Positions 55,198 through 63,994 of a stretch of 64,000 bases of DNA are shown here, piece after piece. Origin of the DNA: Oscillospiraceae bacterium (GTDB lineage Bacteria; Bacillota; Clostridia; Oscillospirales; CAG-272); NCBI GenBank assembly GCA_015064185.1, contig SVSS01000003.1, positions 1 through 64,000 on the forward strand. The letters run 5' to 3'. Every line of letters begins with the position of its first letter. Positions within the stretch are counted from its first letter, which is position 1. The position numbers were made by a program, and so were the translations under genes. The notes under the pieces were generated by a model. That model ran no database searches. It saw only the letters and a list, made by a program, of their open reading frames with translations, and was not told where the DNA came from.

Positions 55198-57864
55198 TCA
55201 TTCAGCAGCCTTTTTCTTATCGATCAGTCTGTGCACAAGCTTTACTACCTCAACAAGAGGAATGATGCAGAAGCCGAGGCCCATTGCAATCAGATATTCC
55301 TTCCAATCGATGGATGCCATTTCGAACAGGCCTGCAACCTCGGGGATCAGCACGACCACAGAGGTCAGCACGAGAGAAAGGATACCTGCGCCCCACAGCC
55401 ACTTGTTCTGACCCTTGAGGGTGAAGATAGAGCCGCGCAGCGAGCGCATGTTGAAGGAGTGGAAGACCTCACACATAGCGAGCGTGAGGAACGCCATTGT
55501 GGTACCGTGTACACTGTTGGTGATCTCAAAGTTACCGGTCTCATACCAGTGACCGATAAAGTAAGAAGCAAGCGTAATGAGCGTTACCAGCACACCCTGA
55601 TAAGCAACGGCAGCGCCAAGACCGCCCGCAAAGATGCCCTCTTTCGAGTCACGCGGCATACGCTTCATCACGTCAGCCTCGGGCTTTTCCATGCCGAGTG
55701 CGAGTGCGGGGAAGCAGTCGGTGATGAGGTTGATCCAAAGAAGCTGTACGGGCTGGAAGATGGTAAAGCCAAGCAGAGTGGCAAAGAAGATAGCCAGCAC
55801 CTCGGAAAGGTTGGAGGCAAGCAGGAACTGAATTGCTTTACGGATGTTGTCGTAAATGCGGCGTCCCTCGCCTGCGGCGGAAACGATGGTAGCAAAGTTA
55901 TCATCGGCAAGGATCATATCGGCAACATTTTTCGTTACGTCAGTGCCGGTAATGCCCATGCCAACGCCGATGTCGGCATTTTTGATAGAGGGTGCGTCGT
56001 TTACGCCGTCACCTGTCATTGCGGTAACCTTGCCCTTCTTGCGCCAAGCGTTAACGATTCTCGTCTTGTGCTCGGGCTGCACGCGTGCGTAAACACTGTA
56101 TTTTTCAACCTCGACGTCAAAATCCTCATCGGAGATCTTGTCAAGGTCAGCGCCTGTGATCGCTTCATCGGCGCTCTTAATGATGCCAAGCTGCATGGCG
56201 ATCGCAACAGCGGTATCCTTGTGGTCGCCTGTGATCATGATCGCGCGGATACCTGCGGAGCGGCACTCGTCAATAGCGGGCTTGACCTCGGGGCGAACGG
56301 GGTCGATCATGCCAACAAGACCCACGTAGCAAAGATCACACTCTACAACCTCGGACTCGTAAGCCTCGGGCAGTGCGGCAAGCTCCTTCTTGGCAGCGGC
56401 AAGCACACGAAGTGCTTGGTCAGCCATCTTCTTGTTGGAGGCAAGGATGTCGGCACGGACCTCCTCAGTCATTGCCACGACCTCGCCGTTTACAAGCGCG
56501 GTAGTGCAGCGCTTGAGAACTTCGTCGGGCGCGCCCTTGGTAAACTGTACAAGTGCGCCGTCCTCGGTCTTGTGTACCGTGGACATCATTTTACGCATGG
56601 AATCGAAGGGAACCTCGCCAACACGCACGAGGATATTTTTCTGCTCGTTCTTGCTCATGCCAACCTTTTCGGCGTAGTTGACAAGCGCACACTCGGTGGG
56701 CTCACCGATCGCGGTGCCAGCCTCAACGTCAAACTCCGCATCGGAGCAAAGCGACATTGCGTTTGCAAGCAGCTTTTCATCGGAGCCAACGAAATCAACG
56801 ACGGTCATCTTGTTCTGGGTAAGCGTACCTGTTTTGTCGGAGCAGATGATCTGCGTGCAGCCAAGCGTTTCCACAGCGGTCAGCTTGCGGATGATGGCAT
56901 TGCGCTTCGACATATTGGTTACACCGATCGAAAGCACGATGGTTACAACGGTTGCAAGACCCTCGGGAATTGCGGCAACCGCAAGAGAGATCGCCAGCAT
57001 AAAGGAATTGAGAACCGTGTCAAAGCCAAAGCCGTCACGGATCAGCTGTACGCCGAAGATCACTACACAAATACCGATAACGAGGTAGGTAAGGATCTTG
57101 GAAAGACCCGCAAGCTTGATCTGAAGGGGAGTTTTACCCTCCTGCGCGTTTGCAAGCGCGTCTGCGATCTTGCCCATTTCGGTATCCATGCCGGTGGCAA
57201 CAACAACTGCCTTGCCACGGCCGTATACAACGGTGGAGCCCATAAATACCATGTTTTTACGGTCACCAAGCGCAACGTCGCCGTTCTCGCCTGCTTTAAG
57301 GGCAGTATCCTGCTTGGTTACGGGTACGGATTCGCCCGTCAGTGCTGCTTCCTCAATCTTCATCGAGGCGCATTCGATGATACGCGCATCAGCGGGAACA
57401 GCGTCGCCTGCCTCAAGCACGATGATGTCGCCAACTACAAGATCCTCGCTGTGAATGGTGATCTGCTTGCCGTCACGAATGACCTTACAGGTGGCGGCGG
57501 CAATTTCTTGCAGTGCTTCTATTGCTTTTTCTGCTTTGCTTTCCTGGAACACACCGAGAATGGCGTTGATGAGCACAACTGCCATGATGATCACAACGTC
57601 CGCGGGGAACTCCCAGTGACCTGCGCTGATGCCGTTGTAGATCTCAACGCCTGCCGAAATAATAGCGGCAACGATGAGGATAATGGTCATCGGCTCGGCA
57701 AGCTGCTTTAAAAAGCGCTTTACAAGAGATTCTTTCTTGCCCTCAGCAAGCTTGTTTTTGCCGTTTTTCTCAAGGCGCGCGGCGGCTTCCTCTTGGGATA
57801 AGCCCTGCTCGCTTGTGGCCACCTCGGCGAAAACGGCACTCGTTTCTTCAAGATAATGCTTCAT
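55198..57864 (-). CDS. P2-type cation-transporting ATPase (Ca2+/Mn2+ class)
   Basis: 888 residues with SERCA-like features: actuator TGES (176-179), M4 motif PEGL (300-303), phosphorylation loop DKTGTLTQ (from 343), 'TGDGVNDAPSIKNADIG' and six C-terminal helices. An N-terminal cation_ATPase_N domain is present. PEGL marks Ca2+/Mn2+ pumps rather than Na+/K+ ones. ATG at 57864 follows AAAGGAGC; the longer frame would run through the leader. The leader carries a manganese riboswitch with a terminator, so Mn2+ export is a likely role. Confidence 0.93.
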   Translation of the reverse strand: MKHYLEETSAVFAEVATSEQGLSQEEAAARLEKNGKNKLAEGKKESLVKRFLKQLAEPMTIILIVAAIISAGVEIYNGISAGHWEFPADVVIIMAVVLINAILGVFQESKAEKAIEALQEIAAATCKVIRDGKQITIHSEDLVVGDIIVLEAGDAVPADARIIECASMKIEEAALTGESVPVTKQDTALKAGENGDVALGDRKNMVFMGSTVVYGRGKAVVVATGMDTEMGKIADALANAQEGKTPLQIKLAGLSKILTYLVIGICVVIFGVQLIRDGFGFDTVLNSFMLAISLAVAAIPEGLATVVTIVLSIGVTNMSKRNAIIRKLTAVETLGCTQIICSDKTGTLTQNKMTVVDFVGSDEKLLANAMSLCSDAEFDVEAGTAIGEPTECALVNYAEKVGMSKNEQKNILVRVGEVPFDSMRKMMSTVHKTEDGALVQFTKGAPDEVLKRCTTALVNGEVVAMTEEVRADILASNKKMADQALRVLAAAKKELAALPEAYESEVVECDLCYVGLVGMIDPVRPEVKPAIDECRSAGIRAIMITGDHKDTAVAIAMQLGIIKSADEAITGADLDKISDEDFDVEVEKYSVYARVQPEHKTRIVNAWRKKGKVTAMTGDGVNDAPSIKNADIGVGMGITGTDVTKNVADMILADDNFATIVSAAGEGRRIYDNIRKAIQFLLASNLSEVLAIFFATLLGFTIFQPVQLLWINLITDCFPALALGMEKPEADVMKRMPRDSKEGIFAGGLGAAVAYQGVLVTLITLASYFIGHWYETGNFEITNSVHGTTMAFLTLAMCEVFHSFNMRSLRGSIFTLKGQNKWLWGAGILSLVLTSVVVLIPEVAGLFEMASIDWKEYLIAMGLGFCIIPLVEVVKLVHRLIDKKKAAE

Positions 57865-57891
57865 ATTGCTCCTTTCTTTTCCGAAGGGTGG

Positions 57892-58018
57892 AAAAAAGAC
57901 TCGCGGGGCGGCGCTAACGAGGCTGCCCCGCGAGTCTTGTCGATCAAGATAAGCCAGGCCTTGCGGCTTGTGTTGTTGACTTATCACACAATTTCTGTGT
58001 CAACTACTCCCTCACGGA
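57892..58018 (-). promoter_or_regulatory. yybP-ykoY-type manganese riboswitch with overlapping terminator
   Basis: On the minus strand the leader reads GAGGGAGTAG near its 5' end and CAAGACTCG at the 3' side, the conserved ends of this riboswitch class. P1 is CGTGAG (58016-58011) with CTCGCG (57934-57929). Inner stems are GTTGAC/GTCAAC with ACACA/TGTGT, and AAGCC/GGCTT. The 3' strand of P1 is also the 5' arm of a 12-bp terminator (GACTCGCGGGGC, 57936-57925, with 57909-57898), followed by six T. The two folds exclude each other, so ligand binding should allow read-through. Confidence 0.82.
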
Positions 58019-58029
58019 AATACGAAGGG

Positions 58030-58058
58030 ATTATAGCATATATTTTCCTGTTTGTCAA
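58030..58058 (-). promoter_or_regulatory. Promoter of the riboswitch-ATPase unit
   Basis: Minus-strand TTGACA, 17 bp, TATAAT: perfect consensus, 12 bases before the riboswitch. Confidence 0.88.
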
Positions 58059-58082
58059 GGGTTTTTATAAAATATCTTATAC

Positions 58083-58111
58083 TTGACTTTCCTTAATATA
58101 AATGTTAGACT
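58083..58111 (+). promoter_or_regulatory. Promoter of the GNAT gene
   Basis: TTGACT (58083-58088), 17 bp, TAGACT (58106-58111); weaker -10. Confidence 0.5.
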
Positions 58112-58137
58112 AAAAGCAAGAGAAAGGGAGTGAAAAT

Positions 58138-58599
58138 ATGGTTTTTCGCAAATTGGGAGAGGGCGACGTTGCCGCTTACTTGGAAATGGCAACCGATTTT
58201 TATAATTCGCCCGCGGTACTGCACAGTATTCCCCAAAATTACATTGAAAATACAGTAAAAGCCGTGCTTTCGGGCACGCCCTTTGCGGATATTTACGTGT
58301 TTGAAGAAAACGGTGCTGCCATTGGCTATGGCTTGCTTGCCTATACCTACTCGCAGGAGGCGGGGGGCACGGTGTGCTGGCTTGAGGAGATCTACGTGCG
58401 CCCAGAGGCGCGGGGCGCGGGGGTGGGCGCCGCCTTTATTGAATTTGTAAAAGAAACCGTGTTTGCCGCACGCTACCGCCTTGAGGTTGAGCCCGACAAT
58501 ACGCGTGTGAAGGCGCTTTACCGACGCCATGGCTTTTCGCCGCTTGCCTATGAGAGCTATGTGCTTGAAAACCGAGAAGAAAACGGCAAAAAACAATAA
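58138..58599 (+). CDS. GNAT-family N-acetyltransferase
   Basis: 153 residues. The acetyl-CoA binding motif A is 'VRPEARGAGVGAAFIEFV' (R/Q-x-x-G-x-G/A), preceded by 'LEEIYV' and followed by 'LEVEPDNTRVKALYRRHGFSP'. The last phrase is typical of amino-group acetyltransferases of small molecules or proteins. AAAGGGAG precedes the ATG. It is divergent from the cation ATPase and a single gene. The substrate is not predictable. Confidence 0.9.
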   Translation: MVFRKLGEGDVAAYLEMATDFYNSPAVLHSIPQNYIENTVKAVLSGTPFADIYVFEENGAAIGYGLLAYTYSQEAGGTVCWLEEIYVRPEARGAGVGAAFIEFVKETVFAARYRLEVEPDNTRVKALYRRHGFSPLAYESYVLENREENGKKQ

Positions 58600-58658
58600 C
58601 GCATGGGCGACAAATGCTCTTTTTTGCGTGAAAACGCGAAAAAAGTCGAAACACGGCA

Positions 58659-58687
58659 TTGATTTTTTAAATTTTACATGCTACAAT
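58659..58687 (+). promoter_or_regulatory. Promoter of the YegP-like gene
   Basis: TTGATT (58659-58664), 17 bp, TACAAT (58682-58687). Confidence 0.6.
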
Positions 58688-58736
58688 GAATATAGTATAT
58701 TAAGGCTTTAAAATTTATATCAAAAGGAGAAAATGT

Positions 58737-59423
58737 ATGTTTTGGTTTGGGAGAAGAAAAAAACGCCGTGAGCAGGAGCGCCTCGCTGCAGAGCAGGCAG
58801 CCGCGGCAGAGCAAGCAAGAATTGCCGAGGAAATGAAGAAGGCAGAGGAAATGCGCCAAGCCGAGCTTGCGCAAAAGGCAGAGGCCGCAAGAAAGGCAGC
58901 AGAAATTGCCGCTGCCGAGGAGGCAGCCGCCGCGGAGCAGGCGAAGGCAACCGAGCAAGCACCTGAAAAGGTGGAGGAAGAAACGTGTGCCAAAGGGGAA
59001 GCACCCGCCGAGGAGATCGGCGAGGAGGTTGCAAAATCAAACGGCAAATTTGAGATCAAGCGCGCGAGTGACGGCAGATACATGTTTAACGTGCGTGCGG
59101 GTAACACGCAGGTGATTGCAAGCTCGCAGATGTACAGCTCGATGGCATCCTGCAAAAACGGCATTGCCAGCGTTGGGGTAAATGCGCCCTTGGCGGCCAT
59201 TGAGGATCAGACCCTGCAAACCATCAATGTGGAAAAGTGCCCCAAGTTCCAGATTTATTTTGACAAGGCAGGGCAGTACCGCTTCAATTTGATTGCCAAA
59301 AACGGCAATAACATTCTTTCCTGCACGCAGGGCTACCGTCAAAAGGCAAGCTGCAAAAACGGCATCAAGAGTGTGATCGCAAATGCAAGCGCCCCCACTG
59401 AGATTTTGAAGACCGAAAAATAA
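58737..59423 (+). CDS. Ala/Glu-rich coiled-coil protein with two YegP (DUF1508) repeats
   Basis: 228 residues. The N-terminal MFWFGRRKKRREQ is basic and amphipathic, followed by about 65 residues rich in Ala, Glu, Gln and Lys that should form a coiled coil. Two DUF1508 repeats end the protein, 'KFEIKRASDGRYMFNVRA' with 'SMASCKNGIASV', and 'KFQIYFDKAGQYRFNLIA' with 'KASCKNGIKSV'. YegP-type repeats are of unknown function. AAAAGGAG precedes the ATG. A strong terminator follows. Confidence 0.85.
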   Translation: MFWFGRRKKRREQERLAAEQAAAAEQARIAEEMKKAEEMRQAELAQKAEAARKAAEIAAAEEAAAAEQAKATEQAPEKVEEETCAKGEAPAEEIGEEVAKSNGKFEIKRASDGRYMFNVRAGNTQVIASSQMYSSMASCKNGIASVGVNAPLAAIEDQTLQTINVEKCPKFQIYFDKAGQYRFNLIAKNGNNILSCTQGYRQKASCKNGIKSVIANASAPTEILKTEK

Positions 59424-59448
59424 AAAGCGCAACGCTATAAAAGCAAAG

Positions 59449-59484
59449 GGGAGCGCGCACTTTTCGTGCGCGCTCCCTGTTTTA
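59449..59484 (+). terminator. Terminator after the YegP-like gene
   Basis: A perfect 12-bp stem GGGAGCGCGCAC/GTGCGCGCTCCC with a 5-nt loop and TGTTTTAG. Confidence 0.88.
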
Positions 59485-59516
59485 GTGCCTTCAGGCACCC
59501 CCGCATCAAGTGCGAA

Positions 59517-59855
59517 ACAGACAACCACCTGTTATACGGGTGGGGAACAATGGGTTATACTTCTTTCGTATAGAGTGTGTCGTTACATAAGGCTTCTCCT
59601 TGAGGAGAGGCTCCCGCGTAGCGGGTGGTGAGGTGTAGCCGCCATAGCGGCGTGTTCGAGTTTTGGAATGAGCCGCACAAACGCGCTTCGCGCTACACCT
59701 CATCCGTCAGCCTTTGGCTGCCACCTTCTCCTCAAGGAGAAGGCTTTTCGATATGCGAATTGTTTTTGCATCACAAAAGCCGGCGGCTTGAGCCGCCGGC
59801 CGGGAGTATTGGGCTTTTAGACTTAGTGCATACCACCCGTTTGACGGGTGGTTGT
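59517..59855. repeat. Repeat-rich spacer bounded by GGTGG/CCACC hairpins
   Basis: CCACCTGTTATACGGGTGG near 59524 and CCACCCGTTTGACGGGTGG near 59834 are related hairpins at the two ends of a 436-base gene-free gap. Between them are the family B element (59587-59747) and a GCCGGCGGCTTGAGCCGCCGGC hairpin at about 59780-59801. Nothing coding is evident. Confidence 0.55.
59587..59747. repeat. Palindromic intergenic repeat, family B copy 3
   Basis: Inverted ends GGCTTCTCCTTGAGGAG and CTCCTCAAGGAGAAGGC; inside are GGTGGTGAGGTGTAGC and GCTACACCTCATCCGTC, also inverted. The longest of the three copies. Confidence 0.75.
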
Positions 59856-59859
59856 GATT

Positions 59860-60441
59860 TTAAATTTTCTCTACCGCTGCTTTGTATTCCTCAAAGGTGG
59901 CAATTACGTTAAGGGCGGCAAGCAGGGCATTGGGGGTCATGTCGGTGGGCAGGGCAAAGTGCGCGGCAAGTGCTGCGCGGCGCGCCGTTGCATTCTCGCA
60001 TCCCGTTAGGCGATCCTCAAAGAAATCGACCTTGGATATGGGGCGCGCAGTGTTGCGTATCTTGCCATCCGAAAGTGGTTTTAAAAGCTCATACAAAAGC
60101 AGGGTATCCTGCCCCTCAACGCCAAGAAGCCCTTCTGCAGAGGGTGCTTGCTTGCGCTTTTCCGTACCCTTTTTTTGCGGTACGTATAGCGGAATAATGC
60201 GCTCTTTTGGTATCGCTGTGCCGATGTGTGCGCGAATGAGCTTGCCTGCCCCATCGGGGTCGGTCAACACCACAATGGGGGTTTTGGCAGCAAGGGCGCG
60301 CAGCAGCGCCAGCTTTTCCTTTTTTTTGAAAATACCAAACCCCTCGGTGGTCAGGATCTGCCCCTCCATCACGGCAAGAAGCCGCAGGCGGTCGTATTTT
60401 CCTTCTACTACCACGGGGTAGGGGATCTTTAGCTTTTCCAT
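59860..60441 (-). CDS. rnmV: Ribonuclease M5-like TOPRIM protein
   Basis: 193 residues. TOPRIM motifs are VVEGKYDRL (Glu13) and TDPDGAGKLIR (Asp61, Asp63), followed by the DUF4093 C-terminal domain. RNase M5 matures 5S rRNA in Firmicutes. It lies 15 bases after uppP, with an unusual pairing; in Bacillus rnmV is next to ksgA. The start codon has a GAGGG-like site. Confidence 0.88.
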   Translation of the reverse strand: MEKLKIPYPVVVEGKYDRLRLLAVMEGQILTTEGFGIFKKKEKLALLRALAAKTPIVVLTDPDGAGKLIRAHIGTAIPKERIIPLYVPQKKGTEKRKQAPSAEGLLGVEGQDTLLLYELLKPLSDGKIRNTARPISKVDFFEDRLTGCENATARRAALAAHFALPTDMTPNALLAALNVIATFEEYKAAVEKI

Positions 60442-60456
60442 TGTTTTGTACCCTCT

Positions 60457-61275
60457 TTAAAAAATCAAAGTAAGAAGCACGGCAATGCCGAGGAGAATGC
60501 GGTAAACACCAAAGGCGAAAAAGGTGTGGCGACGTACGAAATCGGTCAAAAAGCGAAGTGCCGCAAGCGAAACGAGGAAGGCTGTGAGCGTGCCAACACC
60601 GAGAATCAGCCATTCGGTTGGAGCGAGTCTGCCCCCCGAAAGGAAAAATTTTGTCACCTTCAGCACCCCCGCGCCCGCCATGGTGGGTAGGCCCAGAAAA
60701 AAGGAAAAAAGTGCTGAAACGGGGCGAGAAATGCCAAGTAAAAGACCCCCGAGGATCGTTGCGCCCGAGCGCGAGGTGCCCGGGATGAGTGATAGCACTT
60801 GAAAGGCGCCGATCTTTAGTGCATCGGCATACCCAATGTCGCCCACGTGGTGTATGCGGGGGAGCGCTTGGCGGCGCTCGATCGCCAAAAACAAAACGCC
60901 GTAAGCAATGAGAGAAACGGCTACCGTTAGTGGGTTAAACAGCAAGCTGTTGATGAGATCGTCAAAGAGGAGCCCGATGATAGCGGCGGGGAGCGTTGCA
61001 ACAAGGATCTTGCCCCACAACGCAAGGCACGCGCGGCGCGCCTCAGCATTCTTTCCCCTTAAAAAGGGGCAAAGGGTACTGAAAAACAGCACCCCGACGG
61101 CAGACATGGCGCCAAGCTGTATCACCACCTCAAACAACTCAAAAAAGTCGTCGTCAAGCGTTACGGGCAAAAAATGCCGCAACAAAATAATGTGCCCTGT
61201 TGAGGAAACGGGCAGCCACTCTGTCACGCCCTCCAATATACCAAAGCATAGGGCAAGCAATATCGCGTAAAGCAC
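60457..61275 (-). CDS. uppP: Undecaprenyl-diphosphatase (UppP/BacA)
   Basis: 272 residues with about eight membrane helices. The two catalytic segments are intact: EGVTEWLPVSSTGHIIL and PGTSRSGATILGGLLLG. It dephosphorylates undecaprenyl diphosphate to recycle the lipid carrier for cell wall synthesis, and its overproduction gives bacitracin resistance. AAGGAG precedes the ATG. It is the first gene of a pair with rnmV. Confidence 0.96.
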   Translation of the reverse strand: MLYAILLALCFGILEGVTEWLPVSSTGHIILLRHFLPVTLDDDFFELFEVVIQLGAMSAVGVLFFSTLCPFLRGKNAEARRACLALWGKILVATLPAAIIGLLFDDLINSLLFNPLTVAVSLIAYGVLFLAIERRQALPRIHHVGDIGYADALKIGAFQVLSLIPGTSRSGATILGGLLLGISRPVSALFSFFLGLPTMAGAGVLKVTKFFLSGGRLAPTEWLILGVGTLTAFLVSLAALRFLTDFVRRHTFFAFGVYRILLGIAVLLTLIF

Positions 61276-61390
61276 AGACGTATACTCCTTTCTTCATATA
61301 AGGTAAACGTCTGTTGTTTTATTCCCAATGTGTGAAGCGGGAGGGGAAGCCCCTCCCCTACATTTTAAGATTGATGGCAAGAAAGCGCCA

Positions 61391-62659
61391 TCAATCCTTC
61401 TTTTTGCCGCCCTCGCGCCGTATCATTGCGGCATAGGCGGCGGCTGCTTGCTCGGTTTTGTTATCTCCGTAAACATAGTATTTTTTGCCCTTCAGGTCAT
61501 CGGGCAGATACTGCTGCTTTACATAGTGATAGGTGTAGTCGTGTGGGTAACGGTAGCCCTTAAACAGCGGCGATTGCAGGTGCGTTGGGGCGGTAACGCC
61601 AAGCCCGCGTTCTACGTCCTCACGTGCTGCGGCAACTGCGAGATACGCCGAATTGGATTTCGGTGCCGTGGCAAGCAAAAGCGCCGCGTTTGCAAGGGGG
61701 ATCTGTGCCTCGGGGAAGCCAAGCTCCTTTGCGCTTTCACAGCAGGCGCGCACAATGGCGGCAGCCTGCGGATAGGCAAGCCCCACATCCTCGCTGGCAA
61801 TGACCTGTAAGCGGCGGCAAAGGGAGATCAGGTCGCCTGTTGCCACTAATTTTGCTACATAAAAGGCGGTGGCATCGGGGTCAGAGCCGCGAATGGATTT
61901 TTGCAGGCAGGACAAAAGATCGTAGTGCGTGTCGTCGTTTGCGTTTCCTACTTTCGCGTGAAAGCTTTCGATATGCTCGCGCAAAATGGCACACGTGTCG
62001 GTGTTTTTCTCGCCACTCTCGGTCGCACTCGCCGCAAAATAGCCGTTTTCAAGGAGTCCGATGCCGCGACGCACATCGCCGCCAACTGCCGATGCTACAA
62101 AGGAAAGCGTTTCATCGTCTGCCGTAACGTGGGTGCCGTTGTCGGCATTGAGCTTTGCCAGCGCGCGTGAAAGGGCGGGAACCATTTCGGCGGGGGCAAC
62201 GGGCTTGAACTCAAACAGAGAAGAGCGTGAGATGATCGCGTTATAAATGTAAAAATGGGGATTTTCCGTGGTAGAGGCAATCAGCGTCACGCGCCCGTCC
62301 TCCATGTATTCAAGGAGCGCTTGCTGCTGCTTGCGGTTGAAATATTGGATCTCATCAAGATAGAGCAGCACGCCCCCCGAACCAAACACGTTGTTGGTTT
62401 CGCTAAGGACCTCCTTGACCTCGGCAAGCGTTGCCGAGGTGCAGTTAAAGCGGCGAAAGAGCATCCCCGATCTTGCCGCAATGATTGCGGCAGCGGTGGT
62501 TTTACCCGTGCCGGGAGGGCCAAAGAAGATCATATTTGTCACGCGCCCGCTTTCCACCATGCGGCGCACCACGCCACGCGGCCCAAAGAGGTGCGTTTGC
62601 CCCACAATGGTATCAAAGCTGTCGGGGCGCAGAATGTCGGCTAACTGTTCGTTTCTCAT
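61391..62659 (-). CDS. rarA: Replication-associated recombination ATPase RarA (MgsA)
   Basis: 422 residues, AAA+ clamp-loader-like. Walker A is FFGPPGTGKTTAA, Walker B LYLDEIQYFN, sensor 1 'LIASTTENPHF', and the C-terminal tetramerisation domain follows ('RCLQVIASEDVGLAYPQA' type, here RRLQVIASEDVGLAYPQA). It acts at stalled forks. The ATG overlaps the upstream stop by 4 bases. Confidence 0.95.
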   Translation of the reverse strand: MRNEQLADILRPDSFDTIVGQTHLFGPRGVVRRMVESGRVTNMIFFGPPGTGKTTAAAIIAARSGMLFRRFNCTSATLAEVKEVLSETNNVFGSGGVLLYLDEIQYFNRKQQQALLEYMEDGRVTLIASTTENPHFYIYNAIISRSSLFEFKPVAPAEMVPALSRALAKLNADNGTHVTADDETLSFVASAVGGDVRRGIGLLENGYFAASATESGEKNTDTCAILREHIESFHAKVGNANDDTHYDLLSCLQKSIRGSDPDATAFYVAKLVATGDLISLCRRLQVIASEDVGLAYPQAAAIVRACCESAKELGFPEAQIPLANAALLLATAPKSNSAYLAVAAAREDVERGLGVTAPTHLQSPLFKGYRYPHDYTYHYVKQQYLPDDLKGKKYYVYGDNKTEQAAAAYAAMIRREGGKKKD

Positions 62660-63927
62660 AGGAGCGCCTCCCCCTTATCGTCGCCTGCACGCAGAATGTC
62701 GCCCTCTGCGGCGGCAAAGGGCAGACGGGCGTAAAAGACCATCAACGGGTGCGGCGCGCTTTCAATGGGGGTGCCCGCCTCATCGTAAAGCTCGGTGATC
62801 CTGCAGGGCATACCTACCTTGCCGGGCGTGAGGAGCTCGGCGCTATCACCAAGGGAGAGCTTGTTGCGTTGGCGGAAGCGGCAAAGCACACCTGCCGCAT
62901 TCTCTTTTTCAAGGCTCGCAGGCGGGTCAATTTGCTCGATCGCCGCGGCAAAATATGCCTTCTCGCGGATATAGCCGGGGTCGCGGCAGAGCTGTGCTTC
63001 CTCTCGCACGTCATCAAACCAATAGCCCGTGCAGTATTCGCGGTGCGAAACGCTTTCCACCTCGCGGTAGAGTGCCTCATCAAAGATGTATCCCTGCGGG
63101 TCCCTCTGATAGGCGTCGATCGCCATGCGGTAGGCGTTTGTAATGACTGCCGTGTAGTAGGCACTCTTCATGCGCCCCTCGATCTTAAAGGAGGAAACAC
63201 CCGCCTTTATCAGCTCGGGCACGTGGCGCAGCATGCACATATCCTTTGAGGACATGACAAAGGTGCCGTTCTCGTTTTCAATGATGGGCAGGTGCTCATC
63301 GGGGCGCTTTTCCTCTACGATGGTGTAATTCCAGCGGCAGGGCTGTGTGCACGCGCCGCGGTTGGCATCGCGCCCGGTAAACTGATTGGAAAGCATGCAG
63401 CGCCCACTGTAGGATACACACATGGAGCCGTGCACAAATGCCTCAAGCTCGATCTCGGGGTCAAGTGCTTCTCTGATGGCGCGCACCTCGCGAAGCGTGA
63501 GCTCCCTTGCCAGCACCAAGCGCTTAGCACCAAGTGCCGCCCACGCCTTTGCCGCGGCAGGGCTCACAATGCTCGACTGCGTGGAGATATGCAGCTCCAT
63601 ATCGGGCAAAAGCTCGCGCACGGTGGAAAAAACGCCAAGGTCGGTGACGATCATGGCATCGATCCCCACACCCGCAAGCCCCGAAAGATAGGAGCGCAGA
63701 CGGGGGTACTCGCCACCGTGCGGCATGGTGTTGACGGTAAGGTAGAGCTTTTTGCCACGCGCGTGCACGTATTCTGCTGCTGCGGCAAGCTCCTCATCGG
63801 TAAAGTTGTCGGCAGCGGAGCGCATGCCAAATCCCTTGCCCGCAAGATACACCGCATCCGCACCAAAGCGGAGCGCCGCGCGCAGCTTTTCCATATTTCC
63901 CGCAGGGGAGAGCAGTTCCACAGCCAT
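62656..63927 (-). CDS. Peptidase U32-family protein (tRNA hydroxylation type)
   Basis: 423 residues. The TIM-barrel start is 'ELLSPAGNMEKLRAALRFGADAVYLAG'. The U32 signature 'EAFVHGSMCVSYSGRCMLSNQFTGRDANRGACTQPCRW' is visible at about residues 160-200, with cysteines for an Fe-S cluster. Homologues (TrhP, YegQ) act in 5-hydroxyuridine formation in tRNA rather than proteolysis. ATG at 63927 follows GGAAGGG; the GTG three codons earlier is too close to that site. A perfect-consensus promoter lies upstream. Confidence 0.92.
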   Translation of the reverse strand: MAVELLSPAGNMEKLRAALRFGADAVYLAGKGFGMRSAADNFTDEELAAAAEYVHARGKKLYLTVNTMPHGGEYPRLRSYLSGLAGVGIDAMIVTDLGVFSTVRELLPDMELHISTQSSIVSPAAAKAWAALGAKRLVLARELTLREVRAIREALDPEIELEAFVHGSMCVSYSGRCMLSNQFTGRDANRGACTQPCRWNYTIVEEKRPDEHLPIIENENGTFVMSSKDMCMLRHVPELIKAGVSSFKIEGRMKSAYYTAVITNAYRMAIDAYQRDPQGYIFDEALYREVESVSHREYCTGYWFDDVREEAQLCRDPGYIREKAYFAAAIEQIDPPASLEKENAAGVLCRFRQRNKLSLGDSAELLTPGKVGMPCRITELYDEAGTPIESAPHPLMVFYARLPFAAAEGDILRAGDDKGEALL

Positions 63928-63965
63928 AAGAGTCACCCTTCCAAAAGCAAATTTATACTTCCTTA

Positions 63966-63994
63966 ATTATAGTCCATTTTTTATTTCCTGTCAA
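63966..63994 (-). promoter_or_regulatory. Promoter of the U32-rarA operon
   Basis: Minus-strand TTGACA, 17 bp, TATAAT: perfect consensus, about 40 bases before the start. Confidence 0.85.

Noticed and set aside
55174-57711. Very long open frame antisense to the cation ATPase
   Set aside because: It is a shadow of codon bias in the ATPase gene; its composition (Gly, His, Asn, Cys rich) is not protein-like. The same applies to long antisense frames over gyrA, the transketolase genes and the PfoR-like gene.
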